Part shown: positions 1 through 10,881 of the stretch, piece by piece
How positions within the stretch are numbered: the first letter of the stretch is position 1
Layout: each line of letters starts with the position of its first letter
DNA from: Amia ocellicauda
Taxonomy: Eukaryota > Chordata > Actinopteri > Amiiformes > Amiidae
Direction: 5' to 3'
Length of the DNA stretch: 64,000 nt
Assembly (NCBI RefSeq): GCF_036373705.1
Contig: NC_089851.1
Coordinates: 59,858,350 to 59,922,349, forward strand
Translations under genes and position numbers: made by a program
Notes under the pieces: model-generated
Seen by the model: only the letters and a program-made list of their open reading frames with translations
What the model was told of the DNA's origin: nothing
The model's database searches: none

Positions 1-1086
1 CCAATGGTCAGTAGCATTGTAGCATAAGAGCAGATCACGGACCACTGTCAATCAGGTGCTTGCCTTGCCGTCCATCCATCCATCCATCTATCTATCTATG
101 TATCTATGTCTCTTGATATCTAACTCTCTTGCTTGCTATCGCTCCCCCAATGGTCAGTACATAGTAGCATAACAGCAGATCACGGACCACTGTCAATCAC
201 ATGCTTGCCTTGCCCTCCATCCATCCATCCATCTATCTATCTATCTATCTATGACTCTCGATATCTAACTCTCTTGCTTGCTATCGCTCCCCCAATGGTC
301 AGTAGCATAGTAGCATAACAGCAGATCACGGACCACTGTCAATCAGGTGCTTGCCTTGCCGTCCATCCATCCATCCATCTATCTATCTATCTATCTATGA
401 CTCTCGATATCTAACTCTCTTGCTTGCTATCGCTCCCCCAATGGTCAGTAGCATAGTAGCATAACAGCAGATCACGGACCACTGTCAATCAGATACTTGC
501 CTTGCCGTCCATCCATCCATCCATCTATCTATCTATGTATCTATGTCTCTCGATATCTAACTCTCTTGCTTGCTATCGCTCCCCCAATGGTCAGTAGTAT
601 AGTAGCATAACAGCTGATCACGGACCACTGTCAATCAGATGCTTGCCTTGCCGTCCATCCATCTATCTATCTATCTATCGATGACTCTTGATATCTAACT
701 CTCTTGCTTGCTATCGCTCCCCCAATGGTCAGTAGCATAGTAGCATAACAGCAGATCACGGACCACTGTCAATCAGATGCTTGCCTTGCCGTCCATCCAT
801 CCATCCATCTATCTATCTATTTATCAATGACTCTCGATATCTAACTCTCTTGCTTGCTATCGCTCCCCCAATGGTCAGTAGCATAGTAGCATAACAGCAG
901 ATCACGGACCACTGTCAATCAGATGCTTGCCTTGCCGTCCATCCATCCATCTATCTATCTATCTATCTATGACTCTTGATATCTAACTCTCTTGCTTGGT
1001 ATCGCTCCCCCAATGGTCAGTAGCATAGTAGCATAACAGCAGATCACGGACCACTGTCAATCAGGTGCTTGCCTTGCCGTCCATCC

Positions 1087-1164
<78 letters not shown>

Positions 1165-1568
1165 GACTCTCGATATCTAACTCTCTTGCTTGCTTTCGCT
1201 CCGCCAATGGTCTGTAGCATTGTAGCATAACAGCAGATCACGGACCACTGTCAATCAGGTGCTTGCCTTGCCGTCCATCCATCCATCCATCTATCTATCT
1301 ATTTATCAATGACTCTCGATATCTAACTCTCTTGCTTGCTATCGCTCCCCCAATGGTCAGTAGCATAGTAGCATAACAGCAGATCACGGACCACTGTCAA
1401 TCAGATGCTTGCCTTGCCGTCCATCCATCCATCTATCTATCTATCTATCTATGACTCTTGATATCTAACTCTCTTGCTTGGTATCGCTCCCCCAATGGTC
1501 AGTAGCATAGTAGCATAACAGCAGATCACGGACCACTGTCTATCAGGTGCTTGCCTTGCCGTCCATCC

Positions 1569-1626
<58 letters not shown>

Positions 1627-2030
1627 GACTCTCGATATCTAACTCTCTTGCTTGCTTTCGCTCCGCCAATGGTCTGTAGCATTGTAGCATAACAGCAGAT
1701 CACGGACCACTGTCAATCAGGTGCTTGCCTTGCCGTCCATCCATCCATCTATCTATCTATCTATGACTCTTGATAACTAACTCTCTTGCTTGCTATCGCT
1801 CCCCCAATGGTCAGTAGCATAGTAGCATAACAGCAGATCACAGACCACTGTCAATCAGATGCTTGCCTTGCCGTCCATCCATCCATCTATCTATCTATCT
1901 ATCTATCTCTCTATGACTCTTGATATCTAACTCTCTTGCTTGGTATCGCTCCCCCAATGGTCAGTAGCATAGTAGCATAACAGCAGATCACGGACCACTG
2001 TCAATCAGGTGCTTGCCTTGCCGTCCATCC

Positions 2031-2092
<62 letters not shown>

Positions 2093-3363
2093 GACTCTCG
2101 ATATCTAACTCTCTTGCTTGCTATCGCTCCGCCAATGGTCAGTAGCATTGTAGCATAAGAGCAGATCACGGACCACTGTCAATCAGGTGCTTGCCTTGCC
2201 GTCCATCCATCCATCCATCTATCTATCTATGTATCTATGTCTCTTGATATCTAACTCTCTTGCTTGCTATCGCTCCCCCAATGGTCAGTACATAGTAGCA
2301 TAACAGCAGATCACGGACCACTGTCAATCACATGCTTGCCTTGCCCTCCATCCATCCATCCATCTATCTATCTATCTATCTATGACTCTCGATATCTAAC
2401 TCTCTTGCTTGCTATCGCTCCCCCAATGGTCAGTAGCATAGTAGCATAACAGCAGATCACGGACCACTGTCAATCAGGTGCTTGCCTTGCCGTCCATCCA
2501 TCCATCCATCTATCTATCTATCTATCTATGACTCTCGATATCTAACTCTCTTGCTTGCTATCGCTCCCCCAATGGTCAGTAGCATAGTAGCATAACAGCA
2601 GATCACGGACCACTGTCAATCAGATACTTGCCTTGCCGTCCATCCATCCATCCATCTATCTATCTATGTATCTATGTCTCTCGATATCTAACTCTCTTGC
2701 TTGCTATCGCTCCCCCAATGGTCAGTAGTATAGTAGCATAACAGCTGATCACGGACCACTGTCAATCAGATGCTTGCCTTGCCGTCCATCCATCTATCTA
2801 TCTATCTATCGATGACTCTTGATATCTAACTCTCTTGCTTGCTATCGCTCCCCCAATGGTCAGTAGCATAGTAGCATAACAGCAGATCACGGACCACTGT
2901 CAATCAGATGCTTGCCTTGCCGTCCATCCATCCATCCATCTATCTATCTATTTATCAATGACTCTCGATATCTAACTCTCTTGCTTGCTATCGCTCCCCC
3001 AATGGTCAGTAGCATAGTAGCATAACAGCAGATCACGGACCACTGTCAATCAGATGCTTGCCTTGCCGTCCATCCATCCATCCATCTATCTATCTATCTA
3101 TCAATGACTCTCGATATCTATCTCTCTTACTTGCTATCGCTCCCCCAATGGTCAGTAGAATAGTAGCATAACAGCAGATCACGGACCACTGTCAATCAGA
3201 TGCTTGCCTTGCCGTCCATCCATCCATCTATCTATCTATCTATCTATGACTCTTGATATCTAACTCTCTTGCTTGGTATCGCTCCCCCAATGGTCAGTAG
3301 CATAGTAGCATAACAGCAGATCACGGACCACTGTCAATCAGGTGCTTGCCTTGCCGTCCATCC

Positions 3364-3421
<58 letters not shown>

Positions 3422-3821
3422 GACTCTCGATATCTAACTCTCTTGCTTGCTTTCGCTCCGCCAATGGTCTGTAGCATTGTAGCATAACAGCAGATCACGG
3501 ACCACTGTCAATCAGGTGCTTGCCTTGCCGTCCATCCATCCATCCATCTATCTATCTATCTATCTATGACTCTCGATATCTAACTCTCTTGCTTGCTATC
3601 GCTCCCCCAATGGTCAGTAGCATAGTAGCATAACAGCAGATCACGGACCACTGTCAATCAGATACTTGCCTTGCCGTCCATCCATCCATCTATCTATCTA
3701 TCTATGACTCTTGATATCTAACTCTCTTGCTTGCTATCGCTCCCCCAATGGTCAGTAGCATAGTAGCATAACAGCAGATCACGGACCACTGTCAATCAGG
3801 TGCTTGCCTTGCCGTCCATCC

Positions 3822-3891
<70 letters not shown>

Positions 3892-5016
3892 GACTCTCGA
3901 TATCTAACTCTCTTGCTTGCTATCGCTCCGCCAATGGTCAGTAGCATTGTAGCATAAGAGCAGATCACGGACCACTGTCAATCAGGTGCTTGCCTTGCCG
4001 TCCATCCATCCATCCATCTATCTATCTATGTATCTATGTCTCTTGATATCTAACTCTCTTGCTTGCTATCGCTCCCCCAATGGTCAGTACATAGTAGCAT
4101 AACAGCAGATCACGGACCACTGTCAATCACATGCTTGCCTTGCCCTCCATCCATCCATCCATCTATCTATCTATCTATCTATGACTCTCGATATCTAACT
4201 CTCTTGCTTGCTATCGCTCCCCCAATGGTCAGTAGCATAGTAGCATAACAGCAGATCACGGACCACTGTCAATCAGGTGCTTGCCTTGCCGTCCATCCAT
4301 CCATCCATCTATCTATCTATCTATCTATGACTCTCGATATCTAACTCTCTTGCTTGCTATCGCTCCCCCAATGGTCAGTAGCATAGTAGCATAACAGCAG
4401 ATCACGGACCACTGTCAATCAGATACTTGCCTTGCCGTCCATCCATCCATCCATCTATCTATCTATGTATCTATGTCTCTCGATATCTAACTCTCTTGCT
4501 TGCTATCGCTCCCCCAATGGTCAGTAGTATAGTAGCATAACAGCTGATCACGGACCACTGTCAATCAGATGCTTGCCTTGCCGTCCATCCATCTATCTAT
4601 CTATCTATCGATGACTCTTGATATCTAACTCTCTTGCTTGCTATCGCTCCCCCAATGGTCAGTAGCATAGTAGCATAACAGCAGATCACGGACCACTGTC
4701 AATCAGATGCTTGCCTTGCCGTCCATCCATCCATCCATCTATCTATCTATTTATCAATGACTCTCGATATCTAACTCTCTTGCTTGCTATCGCTCCCCCA
4801 ATGGTCAGTAGCATAGTAGCATAACAGCAGATCACGGACCACTGTCAATCAGATGCTTGCCTTGCCGTCCATCCATCCATCTATCTATCTATCTATCTAT
4901 GACTCTTGATATCTAACTCTCTTGCTTGGTATCGCTCCCCCAATGGTCAGTAGCATAGTAGCATAACAGCAGATCACGGACCACTGTCAATCAGGTGCTT
5001 GCCTTGCCGTCCATCC

Positions 5017-5090
<74 letters not shown>

Positions 5091-5640
5091 GACTCTCGAT
5101 ATCTAACTCTCTTGCTTGCTTTCGCTCCGCCAATGGTCTGTAGCATTGTAGCATAACAGCAGATCACGGACCACTGTCAATCAGGTGCTTGCCTTGCCGT
5201 CCATCCATCCATCCATCTATCTATCTATCTATCTATGACTCTCGATATCTAACTCTCTTGCTTGCTATCGCTCCCCCAATGGTCAGTAGCATAGTAGCAT
5301 AACAGCAGATCACGGACCACTGTCAATCAGATACTTGCCTTGCCGTCCATCCATCCATCTATCTATCTATCTATGACTCTTGATAACTAACTCTCTTGCT
5401 TGCTATCGCTCCCCCAATGGTCAGTAGCATAGTAGCATAACAGCAGATCACAGACCACTGTCAATCAGATGCTTGCCTTGCCGTCCATCCATCCATCTAT
5501 CTATCTATCTATCTATCTCTCTATGACTCTTGATATCTAACTCTCTTGCTTGGTATCGCTCCCCCAATGGTCAGTAGCATAGTAGCATAACAGCAGATCA
5601 CGGACCACTGTCAATCAGGTGCTTGCCTTGCCGTCCATCC

Positions 5641-5710
<70 letters not shown>

Positions 5711-6697
5711 GACTCTCGATATCTAACTCTCTTGCTTGCTATCGCTCCGCCAATGGTCAGTAGCATTGTAGCATAAGAGCAGATCACGGACCACTGTCAA
5801 TCAGGTGCTTGCCTTGCCGTCCATCCATCCATCCATCTATCTATCTATGTATCTATGTCTCTTGATATCTAACTCTCTTGCTTGCTATCGCTCCCCCAAT
5901 GGTCAGTACATAGTAGCATAACAGCAGATCACGGACCACTGTCAATCACATGCTTGCCTTGCCCTCCATCCATCCATCCATCTATCTATCTATCTATCTA
6001 TGACTCTCGATATCTAACTCTCTTGCTTGCTATCGCTCCCCCAATGGTCAGTAGCATAGTAGCATAACAGCAGATCACGGACCACTGTCAATCAGGTGCT
6101 TGCCTTGCCGTCCATCCATCCATCCATCTATCTATCTATCTATCTATCTATGACTCTCGATATCTAACTCTCTTGCTTGCTATCGCTCCCCCAATGGTCA
6201 GTAGCATAGTAGCATAACAGCAGATCACGGACCACTGTCAATCAGATACTTGCCTTGCCGTCCATCCATCCATCCATCTATCTATCTATGTATCTATGTC
6301 TCTCGATATCTAACTCTCTTGCTTGCTATCGCTCCCCCAATGGTCAGTAGTATAGTAGCATAACAGCTGATCACGGACCACTGTCAATCAGATGCTTGCC
6401 TTGCCGTCCATCCATCTATCTATCTATCTATCTATGACTCTTGATAACTAACTCTCTTGCTTGCTATCGCTCCCCCAATGGTCAGTAGCATAGTAGCATA
6501 ACAGCAGATCACGGACCACTGTCAATCAGATGCTTGCCTTGCCGTCCATCCATCCATCTATCTATCTATCTATCTATCTATGACTCTTGATATCTAACTC
6601 TCTTGCTTGGTATCGCTCCCCCAATGGTCAGTAGCATAGTAGCATAACAGCAGATCACGGACCACTGTCAATCAGGTGCTTGCCTTGCCGTCCATCC

Positions 6698-6751
<54 letters not shown>

Positions 6752-7584
6752 GACTCTCGATATCTAACTCTCTTGCTTGCTATCGCTTCGCCAATGGTCA
6801 GTAGCATTGTAGCATAAGAGTAGATCACGGACCACTGTCAATCAGGTGCTTGCCTTGCCGTCCATCCATCCATCCATCTATCTATCTATGTATCTATGTC
6901 TCTTGATATCTAACTCTCTTGCTTGCTATCGCTCCCCCAATGGTCAGTACATAGTAGCATAACAGCAGATCACGGACCACTGTCAATCAGATGCTTGCCT
7001 TGCCGTCCATCCATCCATCTATCTATCTATCTATCTATGACTCTCGATATCTAACTCTCTTGCTTGCTATCGCTCCCCCAATGGTCAGTAGCATAGTAGC
7101 ATAACAGCAGATCACGGACCACTGTCAATCAGATACTTGCCTTGCCGTCCATCCATCCATCCATCTATCTATCTATGTATCTATGTCTCTCGATATCTAA
7201 CTCTCTTGCTTGCTATCGCTCCCCCAATGGTCAGTAGTATAGTAGCATAACAGCTGATCACGGACCACTGTCAATCAGATGCTTGCCTTGCCGTCCATCC
7301 ATCTATCTATCTATCTATCTATGACTCTTGATAACTAACTCTCTTGCTTGCTATCGTTCCCCCAATGGTCAGTAGCATAGTAGCATAACAGCAGATCACG
7401 GACCACTGTCAATCAGATGCTTGCCTTGCCGTCCATCCATCCATCTATCTATCTATCTATCTATCTATGACTCTTGATATCTAACTCTCTTGCTTGGTAT
7501 CGCTCCCCCAATGGTCAGTAGCATAGTAGCATAACAGCAGATCACGGACCACTGTCAATCAGGTGCTTGCCTTGCCGTCCATCC

Positions 7585-7646
<62 letters not shown>

Positions 7647-8373
7647 GACTCTCGATATCTAACTCTCTTGCTTGCTATCGCTTCGCCAATGGTCAGTAGC
7701 ATTGTAGCATAAGAGTAGATCACGGACCACTGTCAATCAGGTGCTTGCCTTGCCGTCCATCCATCCATCCATCCATCTATCTATGTATCTATGTCTCTTG
7801 ATATCTAACTCTCTTGCTTGCTATCGCTCCCCCAATGGTCAGTACATAGTAGCATAACAGCAGATCACGGACCACTGTCAATCAGATGCTTGCCTTGCCG
7901 TCCATCCATCCATCTATCTATCTGTCTATCTATGACTCTTGATATCTAACTCTCTTGCTTGCTATCGCTCCCCCAATGGTCAGTAGCATTGTAGCATAAC
8001 AGCAGATCACGGACCACTGTCAATCAGATGCTTTCCTTGCCCTCCATCCATCCATCCATCTATCTATCTATCTATCTATGACTCTCGATATCTAACTCTC
8101 TTGCTTGCTATCGCTCCCCCAATGGTCAGTAGCATAGTAGCATAACAGCAGATCACGGACCACTGTCAATCAGATGCTTGCCTTGCCATCCATCCATCTT
8201 TCTATCTATCTATCGATGACTCTTGATATCTAACTCTCTTGCTTGCTATCGCTCCCCCAATGGTCAGTAGCATAGTAGCATAACAGCAGATCACGGACCA
8301 CTGTCAATCAGGTGCTTGCCTTGCCGTCCATCCATCCATCAATCTATCTATCTATCAATCTATTACTCTCGAT
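1..8373. repeat. Satellite array, left block
   Basis: Tandem monomers share a core of about 110 bp (from GACTCTCGATATC through GGTCAGTAGCATAG and ATCACGGACCACTG to GCTTGCCTTGCCGT). A variable (CCAT)n(CTAT)n tract follows, so units run from about 130 to 200 bp. Monomer variants recur in the same order: the variant with CAGTACATAG lies near 155, 2285, 4087 and 5905, giving higher-order periods of about 2.13, 1.80 and 1.82 kb, and then shorter ones of about 1.0 and 0.9 kb. Short open frames here (for example 133-318 and its copies) are by-products of the repeat and code for nothing recognisable. Confidence 0.95.
8368..8373. repeat. Target site duplication, left copy
   Basis: CTCGAT directly precedes the left terminus and matches 24964-24969. 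The uninterrupted satellite reads ...GACTCTCGATATCTAAC..., so the empty site is an ordinary monomer. Confidence 0.95.
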
Positions 8374-8554
8374 AGTAGATAGTAGGGTTTTTTGGGCGCG
8401 GCCTATTTTGTTATGACGTATGCCCTAAGCTTATTAATATTCCTACGTCATAATTGGGGGGCGTGATTTTAGAGTTATTTCCTTAATTATTCCTACGTCA
8501 TATCCGTCAGAAAGTGTACACCCCTAAAACCCTGAACAACAAGGCCACCCATAA
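8374..8554 (+). repeat. Polinton terminal inverted repeat, left
   Basis: The 181 bp from AGTAGATAGTAGGG to CACCCATAA match the reverse complement of 24783-24963 base for base by eye. The repeat holds three TGACGTA/TACGTCA sites and ends about 40 bp before a TATA-like box. In protein-primed replicons the terminus is the replication origin, to which a terminal protein would be attached. Confidence 0.96.
8414..8500. promoter_or_regulatory. Cluster of three ATF/CREB-like sites inside the TIR
   Basis: TGACGTA lies at 8414-8420 and TACGTCA at 8444-8450 and 8494-8500. The last two sit in a repeated ATTCCTACGTCATA context. The same cluster is mirrored in the right TIR. TGACGT is the core of ATF/CREB sites, and adenovirus termini and early promoters carry such sites. 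A role here is inference. Confidence 0.55.
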
Positions 8555-8594
8555 AGACCCCCCTCTGAAGGCAACGCCCCGAAACTCTCCTCTC

Positions 8595-8602
8595 TATTTA
8601 AG
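8595..8602 (+). promoter_or_regulatory. TATA-like box of the first rightward gene
   Basis: TATTTAAG lies about 70 bp before the ATG at 8669, just inside the left TIR and in a GC-richer stretch. It is the natural core promoter for the first gene. Confidence 0.55.
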
Positions 8603-8668
8603 ACCCCGCGCTGCTTTTAGACAATACCTCTTTAATTCTCAGCATCTGAAACATCCCGCTTCTTCAAC

Positions 8669-9379
8669 ATGTCCAGCGACATCAACATGAAACCCCGCAA
8701 GAAACAATCCCGGGCAAGGGTTCCTGTACTCACCAATTTGAAGATTGAACGCTCCTGGGTGTTGTTCTGGGGGGGTCGACGGGGTTACCGCTTTAAAAGG
8801 GATCCCAGCTATGTTGGAGTGGAGCTTTTTGCTTTGGGAGAGAAGGAGGGTACGTTGGAACCTTTTGAGACGGTGATTGAATACTCTTTTGAGGACTGGT
8901 TGAAGGTGATGGCATGGAGAGACCTGGGGGTTGTGGATAAGACTCTAGAAGGCTTGCAAGAGGGTCCAAGAGAAGGCGAAACGGAGTCTCCGACTCAGAG
9001 TTTTGAAAGGTGTGAATGGGAAAGCTTGCAGAACTACGGTACAGTGGTGAAGAGTCTATCTCTAACTACTGATCGTAAGGTTTTGTTTAGCAGTACCCTG
9101 ATTACAAACCCTATTGAAGGGGCTGTGGAGGATCCAGAAAAACAGGTTACTGAAATTATGTTTGACGCCGTGGACTGGCCGTTCTTGAAAGAGGTCATAA
9201 ACTGTATAAATGATGGTTTTGACATCTTGACCAAATGTTCACAACTGGATTCTGTTAGAAGGAGAATATGCTGGATTATGGATTATATATCCCCCTTGAA
9301 TGACGACGACGATGATAAAACAGACGACCTGTGGGGGGTTGGAGGGGGGTCTGACGGCTCAGGGTCTACTCTCTTCTAA
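8669..9379 (+). CDS. Unrecognised Polinton accessory protein, 236 aa
   Basis: The ORF starts with ATG at 8669 in a good context (ACATGT preceded by CA) and ends at TAA 9377-9379. I do not recognise a family. The N-terminal 20 residues are basic (KPRKKQSRAR), which could be a nuclear signal. The middle contains a WVLFWGGRRGYRFKRD stretch and a YSFEDWLKVMAW segment. The C-terminus is acidic (five Asp in a row, then KTDD) followed by a Gly/Ser tail. It lies immediately inside the TIR with its own TATA-like box, the usual place for an early regulatory gene in adeno-like genomes. That role is positional inference only. Confidence 0.75.
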   Translation: MSSDINMKPRKKQSRARVPVLTNLKIERSWVLFWGGRRGYRFKRDPSYVGVELFALGEKEGTLEPFETVIEYSFEDWLKVMAWRDLGVVDKTLEGLQEGPREGETESPTQSFERCEWESLQNYGTVVKSLSLTTDRKVLFSSTLITNPIEGAVEDPEKQVTEIMFDAVDWPFLKEVINCINDGFDILTKCSQLDSVRRRICWIMDYISPLNDDDDDKTDDLWGVGGGSDGSGSTLF

Positions 9380-9413
9380 GAGGGCGGTGTGTCGTGATGT
9401 AGTGAAGAGATAG

Positions 9414-9422
9414 GATAAAAGG
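9414..9422 (+). promoter_or_regulatory. TATA-like box before the 9.5-kb genes
   Basis: GATAAAAGG lies 36 bp after the first gene's stop and about 40 bp upstream of the ATG at 9458. It could drive the short ORF at 9458 and the gene at 9629 as one transcript. Confidence 0.45.
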
Positions 9423-9457
9423 CGCAACAATTCATTCATGGTTTAAAATTAAAGAGA

Positions 9458-9577
9458 ATGTCTTACCCGAAAGCTGCGGACGTCGACAGGCTCTACAGGC
9501 CTCTTCAAACCCGGGATCACCCCTGGTTCTATTTCCCAGATTTTGTATACACTCCGGAACCCTCTGACTGCGGTTAG
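9458..9577 (+). CDS. Small ORF, 39 aa, function unknown
   Basis: An ATG-initiated ORF runs to TAG at 9575-9577. It begins MSYPKAADVDRLYRP and continues with an aromatic-rich HPWFYFPDFVYTP segment. It is the first AUG after the TATA-like box at 9414 and lies 51 bp upstream of the next gene. It could be a real small protein or an upstream ORF controlling the downstream start. No homology is recognised, and on length alone it could be chance. Confidence 0.35.
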   Translation: MSYPKAADVDRLYRPLQTRDHPWFYFPDFVYTPEPSDCG

Positions 9578-9628
9578 CCTCCAAGACCTCAGACCCCGGT
9601 CCCTCAGGACGAAACAACATGCGGAGCG

Positions 9629-10306
9629 ATGGATGTCCAAATGAGTCTCGGGGATCCCCAGCCACTGGAGCTCATGGAGGGCCTCGATTTTGCCGAACTG
9701 TCTACCGTCTGTGCGTCTCAGGAGGGGGTCAGTCCAATGGATGTAGAAACACCCCACAAACCACCAGGCGACCCAATGAGCATCGGCCTGTCTCGGGGGC
9801 GTGATGAAGACGCAGGATTTATGCCCGGGGTAGGTGTCCAAGTAAGCAGAGTGATTAAAAGCACCCTGGTGTATATTCTGAGTGCTCTCATCGACCGAGC
9901 TCTGAAAGAAGTCTGTCGGGGGTGTGAAGTGAATCACCCCAGTCAGTTGAGACACAGTTGTTTGTTTGAACCAGACCGTTACTATTTCCTGTTCTATTTC
10001 AACGTGTTTTACAGAAGACTGAACAAACCGTGGCTGAAACCGGCACTAATCAAGGCTCTGTCTTACTCCCACATACATGTCACTGCTGGACAAGTCCAGA
10101 AAATCATAGATGAGATTTTGCTGGAGCTGAAAAAGGAGCCGTTTATAATAGAGAAATTTGGGCAGCTGCTCAATGACCTGGATGAGCCAAGTAGAAAAAC
10201 CGCTGGCAAGCTAAAAGCTTATTTCTTCCGTAAAGAAGTTAAAGCTGGGGGCAGCGACGAAGAATTCGACATCTACGCCACTGATTCAGACTCTGACCTG
10301 AACTAA
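9629..10306 (+). CDS. Cys/His-motif accessory protein with acidic tail, 225 aa
   Basis: The ORF runs from ATG 9629 to TAA 10304-10306. Residues 1-65 are Pro/Gly-rich and low in order. A helical block from about residue 70 leads into a C96-x2-C99-x3-H103-x5-H109-x-C111 cluster that could bind one zinc ion, followed by a YYFLFYFNVFYRRLNKPWLKP region. The last 20 residues are acidic with SDSD motifs typical of CK2 sites. I do not recognise the family with certainty, and no LxCxE retinoblastoma-binding motif is present. Its position between the first gene and the Bcl-2-like gene places it in the accessory, host-facing part of the element. Confidence 0.75.
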   Translation: MDVQMSLGDPQPLELMEGLDFAELSTVCASQEGVSPMDVETPHKPPGDPMSIGLSRGRDEDAGFMPGVGVQVSRVIKSTLVYILSALIDRALKEVCRGCEVNHPSQLRHSCLFEPDRYYFLFYFNVFYRRLNKPWLKPALIKALSYSHIHVTAGQVQKIIDEILLELKKEPFIIEKFGQLLNDLDEPSRKTAGKLKAYFFRKEVKAGGSDEEFDIYATDSDSDLN

Positions 10307-10318
10307 GGGACTTTGAAC

Positions 10319-10825
10319 ATGGGGAATGTTCTGGACTGCTGCTGCAACTGGTTCTGTCATCAACACTCTGCAGCTAACCTGAGAGCGCTATTACACCATG
10401 TGCTTGACAGAAAAGTAGCCAACGCGAGCCTTTTCTCTACAGATTTAACCATCGATGAGGATCAACTTTCAAACCTGGAAAAGTTAATGGTTGCTGTAAC
10501 AAAGACCGGGGGGTACGAACACTGGGATGAAGCGCTCAAGGGGGCCAAGAATGATATTAGGCCATTTCATCAACATCTGTATGACCTTTTACTGAGCATG
10601 TTTAATACCCCTCTGTTTACTTTTAAAATAGGTCATATTGTTGTTTTATTTACATATGTAACTGAGGTGTGTGCCTACAAGATAAAGAAACAGGTATTTG
10701 TTGATATAGATCAAGTAACCAATCATCTGATTTCTTTTTGTCTGGACCGTAGAAAAAATTGTTGTGTATGTTATACTTTTCTCAAATGTCTAAAAAGGGG
10801 TATCTGCTCTCCTGAAGTTGAATAA
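10319..10825 (+). CDS. Bcl-2-like protein, 168 aa (putative apoptosis regulator)
   Basis: The ATG used is at 10319, 12 bp after the previous stop; an in-frame TTG at 10313 is not needed. Residues 100-119 (FTFKIGHIVVLFTYVTEVCA) resemble the BH1 helix of Bcl-2 proteins, with the G-x-IV-x2-F-x6-C spacing of NWGRIVAFF..C. A preceding helix (FHQHLYDLLLSMF) matches the segment leading into BH1. A following VDIDQVTNHLISFCLD helix fits the next Bcl-2 helix. No BH2 WI..NGGW motif and no C-terminal membrane anchor are visible. The N-terminus, MGNVLDCCC, could be myristoylated and palmitoylated instead. Bcl-2 homologues are known in adintoviruses; the assignment here is motif-level. Confidence 0.55.
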   Translation: MGNVLDCCCNWFCHQHSAANLRALLHHVLDRKVANASLFSTDLTIDEDQLSNLEKLMVAVTKTGGYEHWDEALKGAKNDIRPFHQHLYDLLLSMFNTPLFTFKIGHIVVLFTYVTEVCAYKIKKQVFVDIDQVTNHLISFCLDRRKNCCVCYTFLKCLKRGICSPEVE

Positions 10826-10826
10826 A
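10821..10826 (+). terminator. Polyadenylation signal overlapping the Bcl-2-like stop codon
   Basis: AATAAA lies at 10821-10826 and overlaps the TAA stop at 10823-10825. It is followed 9 bp later by a new TATA-like box, so the accessory transcript probably ends here. Confidence 0.6.
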
Positions 10827-10834
10827 AAACCTTG

Positions 10835-10842
10835 TATAAAAA
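10835..10842 (+). promoter_or_regulatory. TATA box before the integrase-capsid block
   Basis: TATAAAAA lies 40 bp before the integrase ATG and directly after the upstream AATAAA. The next AATAAA on this strand that I noted is at 15221, so it may drive a long transcript through the capsid and protease genes. Confidence 0.55.
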
Positions 10843-10881
10843 CTTTGCGCATAGTGTGGGTCTGTGTGTTTATTTGGCAGA

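Noticed and set aside
133-318. A 61-codon ORF repeated at 2264, 4063, 5882 and 29353
   Set aside because: It is satellite DNA read in one frame (SIHPSIYLSIY from CCAT/CTAT repeats). The frame is kept only because the blocks are duplicated. There is no promoter or protein-like feature.
1-8373. Regular repeat with spacers, considered as a CRISPR array
   Set aside because: Units are 130-200 bp, nearly identical throughout and contain microsatellites, with no unique spacers. The host is eukaryotic.
9449-9955. 168-codon minus-strand ORF opposite the 9.6-kb gene
   Set aside because: It is an antisense shadow of the plus-strand genes, with no motif and no promoter.
8669-10825. Search for an LxCxE (retinoblastoma-binding) oncoprotein-like motif in the accessory proteins
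   Set aside because: No LxCxE was found in the three accessory proteins; LTKCSQ in the first lacks the Glu.
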